DNA of 14,675 nt. Origin: Fimbriimonadaceae bacterium (GTDB taxonomy: Bacteria > Armatimonadota > Fimbriimonadia > Fimbriimonadales > Fimbriimonadaceae). The position numbers were made by a program, and so were the translations under genes. The notes under the pieces were generated by a model. That model searched no databases. It saw only the letters and a list, made by a program, of their open reading frames with translations, and was not told the origin of the DNA. Below, in pieces: positions 1 through 5,844 of the stretch (its first letter is position 1; the number at the start of each line of letters is the position of its first letter). The stretch is from the NCBI GenBank assembly GCA_020849075.1, contig JADLGZ010000151.1:1-14675 (forward strand), in the 5' to 3' direction.

Positions 1-1096
1 CACTGAACGCCGTATCACCCAAGATCAGGTTGCCCGATAGCGTCTGACCGGTAGGGCCGCCCGGCAAGAGGCGTAGGCCACGATAGTTCTGGTTGCTGGG
101 TGCGGTTTGCAGGAGGGTGGCCGTACTGAGGGCGTCCGAACCTCCGTCCGTAACTTGATAAATCCTACTAGGAGTTGTTGCCGTTGTGCCGCTCACGACT
201 TCGGTCGTGATGACAGCAAAATTGTTGCCTCCTAGGTGGGTGATGGCGCGGCACCCCGAGGGTAGAGCCGTTGCGATCACGTAGGCTTCCGTCCAAACCG
301 AGCCATCAAAAGTGAACTTGTGGATACCACCACCAGAGGCCACCCCTCGGTCATCCGTGACGTAGACCGTGTTCGCATCGGCAAACACGAAGTCGTAGGG
401 CGAACCCCCTGCGATCGGAGCAATGGATGCCGAGGCGGCCGCGGAAGTTGGCAAGCCCGAGTACTTGTTGAGACCGGTTGCGGCACCGCTTCCTGTGGTG
501 TAGTAGAGATCACCCGCATAGATACCCAGGTGCCGGACGTTGAACGGATCTGGTGTCTGGGATACGACCGTGTTCGTGCCATCGGCGAGCACGTATTGCA
601 CGCCACCATTCTGAGCGGCAGTTCCGGATCCGGCTGACCAGAAATTCGTTCCATCCGTTACCACCGATCGGGGAGTATTGCTGGAGTTAATTGCGTTGTT
701 TGAAATCAGCGTGACGGTGCCAGCGACCGGAATCTTGGCGATCAATCGCGGAACGGCTGCGGCGCTTGAGCTTGAAAGTCCGGTGATGCCGCTGTCCGCG
801 TCATAACCAACGATTGTCAAGAATCCTGCGTTATAGTTGAGGTTCAGTCCCGAACTCGTGTTCCAAGGGTACACAAATCGCCCAGCACCCGACGAAGGGA
901 AGGCGATTGATGAAACCGGGAGTGAATTCGGAGTGAGGTCGAATTCCTTTAACGTGACCGGGCCGCTTGCACCGGAACCCGTAATGGTGATGTCTACCGC
1001 TGCAACGACGAGATTGCCAAGCGTGAAATTGGTGGTCTGAGCAAAAGCACTACCGGCAAGCAACACTCCGGCAAGGATGGGGAAGGTCTTGTTCAT
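1..1096 (-). CDS. Secreted propeller-like protein, N-terminal part (cut by left edge)
   Basis: This reading frame is open from an ATG at 1096 to the left edge (365 codons, no stop), so its end lies outside the window. Residues 1-19 form a signal peptide (MNKTFPILAGVLLAGSAFA, then Q). The rest is rich in Gly, Ser, Thr and Ala with few charges. It contains loosely repeated blade-like units, each with a short strand ending in a displayed value: VVTDGTNFW, GIYAGDLYYTTGSG, FADANTVYVTDDRG and GGNNFAVITTE. This resembles a secreted beta-propeller or SMP-30/NHL-like surface protein. In this kind of genome such proteins often end in a PEP-CTERM anchor, but that end is not visible. A promoter lies directly upstream. 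No enzymatic motif is seen and function is unknown. The frame and secretion are well supported; the propeller fold is an inference. Confidence 0.8.
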   Translation of the reverse strand, partial: MNKTFPILAGVLLAGSAFAQTTNFTLGNLVVAAVDITITGSGASGPVTLKEFDLTPNSLPVSSIAFPSSGAGRFVYPWNTSSGLNLNYNAGFLTIVGYDADSGITGLSSSSAAAVPRLIAKIPVAGTVTLISNNAINSSNTPRSVVTDGTNFWSAGSGTAAQNGGVQYVLADGTNTVVSQTPDPFNVRHLGIYAGDLYYTTGSGAATGLNKYSGLPTSAAASASIAPIAGGSPYDFVFADANTVYVTDDRGVASGGGIHKFTFDGSVWTEAYVIATALPSGCRAITHLGGNNFAVITTEVVSGTTATTPSRIYQVTDGGSDALSTATLLQTAPSNQNYRGLRLLPGGPTGQTLSGNLILGDTAFS

Positions 1097-1131
1097 GGGG
1101 TTCTCTGGAAACGCGACGCGCTCCAGTCCTA

Positions 1132-1161
1132 ATTATAATAGCTAAGGCGGCTGGAAACCAA
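1132..1161 (-). promoter_or_regulatory. Promoter for the gene starting at 1096
   Basis: On the minus strand a perfect -10 box TATAAT (1132-1137) is preceded, after an 18-base spacer, by TTGGTT (1156-1161), which matches four of six bases of the -35 consensus. Transcription would begin near 1125, giving a leader of about 30 bases. The ribosome site is weak (AGAG a few bases before the ATG). The box shows that this gene is transcribed separately from the metallophosphoesterase gene upstream. Confidence 0.6.
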
Positions 1162-1211
1162 CCCTCAGCGCTCCACCCCAGTAACCTTCCCGTATAATTG
1201 CGTGGCTTTTG

Positions 1212-3227
1212 TTAAGGGTTTTTCACCTCAAGGCACACTAACCGATTCGCAAAGCTGGCAGCATAGATTCGTGAGCCCTCGACAGCGCTCGTGCTTAGGG
1301 CGTGCCCTGAGCCAAGGCGGAACTGCCCGATCAGCTTCCCGTCCCCTTGTTTAAGTACGTTCACAACCCCCGGGACGCTGTTGATGGTCACAAACCCATT
1401 GCCTGCTCTTGCGCACGAATCGTAAATCGTGTAACCCGTCTTGGTCATCCATATTTCTTTGCCATCAACTGCACTCGCGCACCGGACTTCGCCTTCGCCA
1501 TCACCTAAGCAGCCGACGAAGACCCGATCGCCTACGACGCACGGACCGCTATGCCCGTACTTTTGCCCCGTCGAGGCCACTTCGAACAGTTTCTTCCCCG
1601 TTGCAATATCGAATTTGAAGAGGCCATTCCCGTTTGCCACAACATACACGGCCCCATCTGCGATGAAGGGGGATCCGATGGCCGGCGAGAATGCGAAAGT
1701 ACGCTCTTGACACGGATTACGCCATCGAATCTTGCCTGATTCCCATTCAAGGCAATACAAGTGACTATCCCAGCACCCCTGAATGAATGAGTTCCCATCC
1801 GTAGCGGCGACGCTCTGCCCAAAGTTCGTTGAGCCGTCTGGCATTGGAGTCTGCCACCTTACTTCTCCGCTACCTGCGTCAAGCCCGAAGAAGGCTCCAT
1901 GATTGGCGATGAAGACTACTTCGTTGATCATTGCGGGACCGGCGTATACCGGGCCAGGCAGTTTCCGCTTCCAGAGAACGATGCCCGATTTCCGATCGAG
2001 TGCATACAGATGACCATCAGACGACCCTACGAATACATGCTTTTCGGTGGCAAGAGGGGTTGAATGGCAATAGCCCCCCAGATGGCGACGCCAAACTTCC
2101 CGACCGGCGGCCTTCTCGAAGCACAAGACCGATCCGTCCATCGTGCTGACGAGGATGTGGCCCCCTTGACCGACAACGTGGCTCATGACTCCTCCTGGCA
2201 GGTCCTTTGCCCATACCCGCTTTACGGAAGAAGACTCGGTTTCAGTCATCAACTGCTCGATTCTTGGCGAGTCAGGTTGCCGAGCGTCCAGCTCATGGTA
2301 GCCAGCCGTTTGGTAAGCGACCGACTGAACCCCTTCAGTCTTCATCCAAGGCCCCCCATCCAACCGATACTCACTACCCGCTGGCAACCCCGAAACAAGC
2401 TCTGATTTCAATCTCCAAGCCTTCGTCTTGGTGCTCGGTCCAAGCTCGCCCTTTGCGATGGGCTTCAAACCATGCTCAGTCGTTCGGCGTGACACAGCGA
2501 AGGTTTGCTTGGCGAGGTCAATGTCAATAATGCAGTAACTCAGTTGATACAGGCCTTTGTTCATGAGGGCAAGGCGGCCCTCAACCTCCCATCGTAAGTC
2601 GCTATGCCCATGGGCACAACCGATAAGCTTAACGTTGTAATCCCTAAGGTGCCTTATCAGCTCTAACTCATTGTCGATCTGCACAACTTCGCGACCCACC
2701 CAGTGGTGCCCAAAGACAAAAATGGGGGCCTCCTTTCCAATGATCTTGAGCGTCCGTTGTAGCCACTCGACTTGGGGAGTCGCCACGTTGCCCCAATGTG
2801 ATAGTGGAGCGGTCGTGTCGAGCAGGATGAACCAACACCCTTCCTGCTCAAATGCTCGGTAGGGCTTGCCAAAGGAAGATTCGAAGATGAGCGGACCCTG
2901 AGGCGACCAGCGCACATCATGGTTCCCCGGACAGTGATGCACCTTGAGGCCAGAGTCTTGCACCAGTTTTCGATAGAGGTCCACTTGGTCCTTCCAGCCC
3001 TGATCCGTTACATCACCGGCGTTGATACAAAAGGCTGGAGCTAATCCCGCGATCTCGGTAAGCATCGCTCGGTTCTCGTCAACATTTCGTCCGACTGCCA
3101 CATGAGTATCGCTAAAGTAGGCAAACCGCAAAACTTTCGGAGCCGGTCCCATAGCAAACGCCTTCGCCGTAGGGAGCAGAGCCGTCCCGGCACCGATTTG
3201 AAGGACCTGCCGCCGTGAAAGAGCCAT
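1212..3227 (-). CDS. Tat-exported metallophosphoesterase / PQQ-like beta-propeller fusion
   Basis: The predicted protein is 671 aa. Residues 1-25 are a twin-arginine signal (SRRQVLQIGAGTALL, ending AKAFA), so it is exported folded. Residues about 33-225 form a calcineurin-like phosphoesterase with the full metal-ligand series: SDTH (D40, H42), GD (D72), GNHD (N102, H103), GHH (H174) and HGH (H206, H208). A short linker domain (about 260-335) resembles an Ig-like sandwich. Residues about 335-671 are a PQQ-like propeller with repeats such as VFVGSSDGHLYALDRKSG followed by W. The substrate is unknown; the enzyme half may hydrolyse phosphomonoesters, phosphodiesters or nucleotides outside the cytoplasm. 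The start at 3227 is preferred over an in-frame ATG at 3332 because the Tat signal begins there; the 35 upstream residues look non-coding. It is a single-gene unit. Confidence 0.88.
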   Translation of the reverse strand: MALSRRQVLQIGAGTALLPTAKAFAMGPAPKVLRFAYFSDTHVAVGRNVDENRAMLTEIAGLAPAFCINAGDVTDQGWKDQVDLYRKLVQDSGLKVHHCPGNHDVRWSPQGPLIFESSFGKPYRAFEQEGCWFILLDTTAPLSHWGNVATPQVEWLQRTLKIIGKEAPIFVFGHHWVGREVVQIDNELELIRHLRDYNVKLIGCAHGHSDLRWEVEGRLALMNKGLYQLSYCIIDIDLAKQTFAVSRRTTEHGLKPIAKGELGPSTKTKAWRLKSELVSGLPAGSEYRLDGGPWMKTEGVQSVAYQTAGYHELDARQPDSPRIEQLMTETESSSVKRVWAKDLPGGVMSHVVGQGGHILVSTMDGSVLCFEKAAGREVWRRHLGGYCHSTPLATEKHVFVGSSDGHLYALDRKSGIVLWKRKLPGPVYAGPAMINEVVFIANHGAFFGLDAGSGEVRWQTPMPDGSTNFGQSVAATDGNSFIQGCWDSHLYCLEWESGKIRWRNPCQERTFAFSPAIGSPFIADGAVYVVANGNGLFKFDIATGKKLFEVASTGQKYGHSGPCVVGDRVFVGCLGDGEGEVRCASAVDGKEIWMTKTGYTIYDSCARAGNGFVTINSVPGVVNVLKQGDGKLIGQFRLGSGHALSTSAVEGSRIYAASFANRLVCLEVKNP

Positions 3228-3233
3228 TCGCTC

Positions 3234-3263
3234 AGTATATTCCGCGTTCAAGACTTGACCCAA
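3234..3263 (-). promoter_or_regulatory. Promoter for the metallophosphoesterase gene, predicting a leaderless mRNA
   Basis: On the minus strand TTGGGT (3258-3263) and TATACT (3234-3239) are separated by 18 bases. Only six bases lie between the -10 box and the ATG at 3227, so transcription should begin at or within a base or two of the start codon. No Shine-Dalgarno sequence precedes this ATG, which agrees with leaderless translation. The -35 box is only a partial match, so the call is moderate. Confidence 0.45.
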
Positions 3264-3331
3264 GAGCCAAGTATCATTACCAGGATTCTCCAAAATGACG
3301 GAATAATCATCCGCAATTTGCGGACATCCCA

Positions 3332-3337
3332 TATAAT
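3332..3337 (+). promoter_or_regulatory. -10 box for the PEP-CTERM gene
   Basis: A perfect TATAAT lies on the plus strand about 87 bases before the PEP-CTERM start. No convincing -35 hexamer is seen 16-18 bases upstream. Transcription from it would begin near 3344 and produce an 80-base structured leader. Confidence 0.5.
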
Positions 3338-3344
3338 AGCGAGA

Positions 3345-3410
3345 CGGAATGAAGGTTCCGCCAAATAAGGTTTGTCAAAAGACATGATTTTGGCTCCGAT
3401 GAGCCTTTTT
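3345..3410 (+). promoter_or_regulatory. Hairpin-rich 5' leader with terminator-like stem
   Basis: The leader can form three small hairpins. CGGAA (3345-3349) pairs with TTCCG (3356-3360). TGTC (3373-3376) pairs with GACA (3381-3384) around an AAAA loop. GGCTC (3392-3396) pairs with GAGCC (3401-3405) around CGAT, followed at once by five T (3406-3410). The last has the form of a short intrinsic terminator and ends directly against the ribosome site GGGAG. It may act as an attenuator or gate the ribosome site. It matches no riboswitch class that I recognise, and the stem is only 5 bp, so a regulatory role is an inference. Confidence 0.4.
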
Positions 3411-3415
3411 GGGAG
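3411..3415 (+). promoter_or_regulatory. Shine-Dalgarno site fixing the PEP-CTERM start
   Basis: GGGAG lies eight bases before the ATG at 3424. It supports that start over an in-frame TTG at 3409, which would add five residues ahead of a clear signal peptide and would overlap the ribosome site. Confidence 0.7.
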
Positions 3416-3423
3416 TTGAATCT

Positions 3424-4395
3424 ATGAAGAAACTACTATTACTTTCTGCGTTGGCTGTCGGTCCTGCTGCTTCGTTTGCTGTGAACTGGGCGGAGACTGA
3501 GGCTAACGACACTTGGCTTACTCCGAATGTCACAACGGGTGTCGTCGCTGGCGATACATTCAGCGGTGTAACAACTGGTACTAGCACCACGACTGCTGGC
3601 CTTGCCTCGGCAGACCACTTCAAAGTTGGAATGGCGGCTCAGGCGATGGGCATTTACCGAAACCGACTTGAGTTGACAAACTCGCCAGGTCACGTCGGTG
3701 CCTTGGTTGGTCGAACGTCTTCCACGACGTCTATGGCTTCTTCGGCTATCCAGTCGACGAGCACCACGACCTCCCCTGCTCGTTTCAACCAATGGTATAG
3801 CTTCGGTACGGCTCACGAGGTCCTTTACAAAGTGACCGGTGCGGCTACAACAACAGCTGGCTACAGCGCTGTCCTGACTCAAAGCTTGGTCACTCCAACT
3901 GTGTTGGCAGCCATCACTGCCGGATCACATACCCTGCACGTTGGCATGTCGGGCGGTACGACTGACTCGGAAATCATGATCTTCGATACGGCTGGTAACG
4001 TTCTCGGCCTCAACGATGACATTGGTACCGGTACAGCAACGTTGAACTCGCAAGTTGTTTTCAACTTCGTTGCGGGTCAGCAGTACATCATTGGAGTTGG
4101 ACGACACAACACGGCTTCTAACAGTGCCCAGGCTCCTGGAGATTACCAAGGCGCAAGCTACTTCACCACTGGGAATTACGTCGCGTCTAGCAGCTCCTCT
4201 ACAGCTACGACGACTGCGATCCTTTCGCTCGACGGTAACGCGGTAGGAACCAGCGTCTGGAATCCAGCGGGAGCCGCTACCGACCACTACAAGGTTGATT
4301 TCTACACGGTTCGTGCCGTGCCAGAGCCAACATCGATGGCCGCTCTCGGGCTTGGCGTTGCCGCCCTTGCTCGTCGTCGTCGCAACAAGAAGTAA
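3424..4395 (+). CDS. PEP-CTERM sorting-domain surface protein
   Basis: This 323-aa protein has a signal peptide (residues 1-19, MKKLLLLSALAVGPAASFA). Its C-terminus is a PEP-CTERM tripartite signal: VPEP at 299-302, a short hydrophobic helix at about 305-316, then RRRRNKK. Such signals are recognised by an exosortase, so the mature protein is expected to be exported and cleaved near the motif. The body is very rich in Thr, Ser, Gly and Ala. ETEANDTW near residue 25 and DHFKV / DHYKVDF near the two ends recall the pre-peptidase C-terminal (PPC) style of beta-sandwich, but I cannot assign a domain firmly. No catalytic motif is seen, so a structural or matrix role is likely. It is a single gene with its own promoter and terminator. 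No exosortase gene is present in the window. Confidence 0.9.
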   Translation: MKKLLLLSALAVGPAASFAVNWAETEANDTWLTPNVTTGVVAGDTFSGVTTGTSTTTAGLASADHFKVGMAAQAMGIYRNRLELTNSPGHVGALVGRTSSTTSMASSAIQSTSTTTSPARFNQWYSFGTAHEVLYKVTGAATTTAGYSAVLTQSLVTPTVLAAITAGSHTLHVGMSGGTTDSEIMIFDTAGNVLGLNDDIGTGTATLNSQVVFNFVAGQQYIIGVGRHNTASNSAQAPGDYQGASYFTTGNYVASSSSSTATTTAILSLDGNAVGTSVWNPAGAATDHYKVDFYTVRAVPEPTSMAALGLGVAALARRRRNKK

Positions 4396-4416
4396 CCCCA
4401 ACCCGCAAGGTGAAGC

Positions 4417-4444
4417 AAGACCCTCGGCTTCGGCTGGGGGTCTT
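4417..4444 (+). terminator. Intrinsic terminator after the PEP-CTERM gene
   Basis: A 12-bp stem without mismatch (two G-T pairs) joins 4417-4428 to 4433-4444 around a TTCG loop closed by C-G, the exceptionally stable cUUCGg form. It is followed by CTTCTTGGG, so the T tract is interrupted. CAACCC (4399-4404) can also pair with GGGTTG (4451-4456) outside it. Confidence 0.75.
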
Positions 4445-4500
4445 CTTCTTGGGTTGAGTGGGGCGACATACCAGAAGACACAGAGTCCCGCCCAATCTGC

Positions 4501-4506
4501 TATAAT
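4501..4506 (+). promoter_or_regulatory. -10 box for rpsD
   Basis: A perfect TATAAT on the plus strand sits downstream of the preceding terminator, so rpsD has its own promoter. No clear -35 hexamer is visible at 16-18 bases upstream. Predicted initiation near 4513 gives a leader of about 100 bases. Confidence 0.55.
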
Positions 4507-4512
4507 CTAAGT

Positions 4513-4610
4513 TCGCGCCAAGCGCGACACGCAGATCGAGGCAATCCACCTGAAAAGCTCTGTGCACCGGATTCTCCGGTGGTGGCCGAATAATTCGATC
4601 TCACGAGAAT
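4513..4610 (+). promoter_or_regulatory. Structured rpsD leader with possible pseudoknot over the ribosome site
   Basis: TCGCGC (4513-4518) pairs with GCGCGA (4522-4527). CACCGG (4565-4570) pairs with CCGGTG (4576-4581), leaving the loop ATTCT (4571-4575). All five loop bases are complementary to AGAAT (4606-4610), which lies just before the ATG at 4614 and covers the only Shine-Dalgarno-like bases (GAG 4605-4607). Pairing of loop and ribosome site would be an H-type pseudoknot. S4 is known to repress its own mRNA through structured leaders in Escherichia coli and Bacillus subtilis; applying that here is an inference. Confidence 0.4.
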
Positions 4611-4613
4611 CAT

Positions 4614-5225
4614 ATGGCAACCTATCGAGGACGAAAAACTGACATCTGCCGAACCGTCGGCTTTAACATATGGGGCAAGGCAAAGTGCCCGAGCAATAAG
4701 CGACCCTACGCGGCTGGCCAACATGGCCCGGAAAAGAAGGATCGTATCCGCCGAAGCGAGTATGGTGAGCAACTTTTGGCCAAGCAGGTCATTCGCCGCT
4801 ATTACAACGTGATGGAGAAGCAGTTCTACCGCACGTTCCAAACCGCCAGCAACATGCGTGGCAACACGGGTTTGAACTTCCTTCGCCTCCTTGAGTTTCG
4901 GCTCGCCACCATCGTTTACCGCTTGGGCTACGCCAAGAGCATCTTCCAAGCTCGCCAGATGGTCAGCCACTGCCACATCACGGTTAATGGCAACATGGTG
5001 AACATTCCCAGCTACCAAGTAAAACTCGGTGATGTTGTTGGGGTGCGCGGCCGCGACAGTAGCAGGGGCATCGCCCGCCAGAGCTCCTATGAGGGAGCTG
5101 CCGTTCCGGCCTACATCGAGGCGGACGTGCCGAACATGACGGGCAAGATCATTGCGTTGCCCGAGCCCGAGGACTTCCCCTCCTTCTTCAAGGTCACCCA
5201 AGTCGTCGAATTCTACGCTCGATAA
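4614..5225 (+). CDS. rpsD: 30S ribosomal protein S4
   Basis: This 203-aa protein is a full-length S4, a primary 16S rRNA binder that nucleates assembly of the small subunit. The N-terminal part carries the typical KRPYAAGQHG segment (about residues 29-38). The S4 RNA-binding fold follows at about 92-155 (LEFRLATIVYRLGYAKS, then QMVSHCHITVNG and VKLGDVVGVR), and the end, TQVVEFYAR, is characteristic. Only two N-terminal cysteines remain (C12 and C25) instead of the four of zinc-binding S4 proteins, so this is a zinc-independent type. The gene stands alone rather than in the usual rpsM-rpsK-rpsD-rpoA cluster, with its own promoter, leader and terminator. The ribosome site is weak (GAG six bases before the ATG), which suits leader control. 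Confidence 0.98.
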   Translation: MATYRGRKTDICRTVGFNIWGKAKCPSNKRPYAAGQHGPEKKDRIRRSEYGEQLLAKQVIRRYYNVMEKQFYRTFQTASNMRGNTGLNFLRLLEFRLATIVYRLGYAKSIFQARQMVSHCHITVNGNMVNIPSYQVKLGDVVGVRGRDSSRGIARQSSYEGAAVPAYIEADVPNMTGKIIALPEPEDFPSFFKVTQVVEFYAR

Positions 5226-5246
5226 TTCCTTATCGTGCGGGTCAGT

Positions 5247-5278
5247 AGTCGGTAAGTCAGTTGGACTTACCGACTTTT
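5247..5278 (+). terminator. Intrinsic terminator after rpsD
   Basis: GTCGGTAAGTC (5248-5258) pairs perfectly with GACTTACCGAC (5264-5274) around the loop AGTTG, followed by TTTT (5275-5278). On the minus strand no T run follows, so it serves rpsD mainly, although the convergent pyrE gene ends directly beside it and may use the stem too. Confidence 0.85.
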
Positions 5279-5844
5279 CATTGAAGCCCTGACCTTGTTC
5301 CTGGTTTGGTGACCGGAATCTTGGCGAGCCAGTCGGGCACTTCGTCTTCGGCGTAGGAGTTTGCCCCGACCTTATGGGCGGCATAGATCGGCGCACCGAG
5401 TTCAACTCCCTGGTCGGAGCGATCAATGAGGACCCCGATCCCAACGATTTCCGCCTGAACTTGCAGAAGCTCTACGACTTCCCGAACGCTAGTACCCGTC
5501 GTGAGGACATCATCAACGACCAGAACTCTGGCCCCTTCGGGAACCCTGGCTCCACGGCGGAGTTTCTTTTTGCCATCTTCACTCTCGACATACAACGCAG
5601 GCAAGCCCATCAAGCGGGCAACTTCAAAGGCGATAATGATGCCGCCCGTGGTCGGTCCGGCTACCAGCGTCACACCCTGATCCCGAAAGTGATCTGCGAT
5701 TTCGGAACACAACGCACTCAGGACATCCGGCCGTTCCAACACTCGAAACTTCTCAAAATAGACGTCGCTATGCCGACCGCTCGTCAGCAAGAAGTGTCCT
5801 CGCAGAACAGCACCAGAATCGTTCAAGAGCTGCTCCAGGTTCAT
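5278..5844 (-). CDS. pyrE: Orotate phosphoribosyltransferase
   Basis: This 188-aa enzyme joins orotate to PRPP to make orotidine 5'-monophosphate, the fifth step of de novo pyrimidine synthesis, in the cytoplasm. The PRPP-binding motif is at residues 107-119 (VLVVDDVLTTGTS). The catalytic flexible loop lies around 92-99 (KKKLRRG), and the N-terminal substrate region GHFLLTSGRHSD at 16-27 is typical. The length fits the short bacterial form. The ATG at 5844 overlaps the ccmF stop by four bases (ATGA) and has a good ribosome site (AGGAAGG about seven bases upstream), so translation is coupled to ccmF. Sitting with cytochrome maturation genes rather than other pyr genes is unusual. Confidence 0.96.
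   Translation of the reverse strand: MNLEQLLNDSGAVLRGHFLLTSGRHSDVYFEKFRVLERPDVLSALCSEIADHFRDQGVTLVAGPTTGGIIIAFEVARLMGLPALYVESEDGKKKLRRGARVPEGARVLVVDDVLTTGTSVREVVELLQVQAEIVGIGVLIDRSDQGVELGAPIYAAHKVGANSYAEDEVPDWLAKIPVTKPGTRSGLQ

Noticed and set aside
277..654. Short open frames on both strands within the left-edge gene
   Set aside because: The true frame is open across the whole of 1-1096 with a signal peptide and promoter; the others are compositional shadows rich in Arg, Ser and Pro.
1193..1198. TATAAT on the plus strand just after the phosphoesterase gene
   Set aside because: It faces into the 3' end of that gene, with no plus-strand gene or RNA-like structure downstream. An antisense RNA is possible but unsupported.
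3228..3332. Upstream in-frame ATG at 3332 for the phosphoesterase gene
   Set aside because: It would place 35 non-hydrophobic residues ahead of a clear Tat signal, and the promoter at 3234-3263 lies downstream of it.
3560..3780. Possible tandem repeat in the Ser/Thr-rich part of the PEP-CTERM gene (GTSTTTAG and similar)
   Set aside because: The resemblance is low-complexity Thr/Ser composition; no repeat unit of constant length could be aligned.
4500..5444. Open frame of 314 codons on the minus strand across rpsD
   Set aside because: It lies antisense to rpsD, which is unmistakable, shows no family features of its own, and would run through both the rpsD leader and its terminator.
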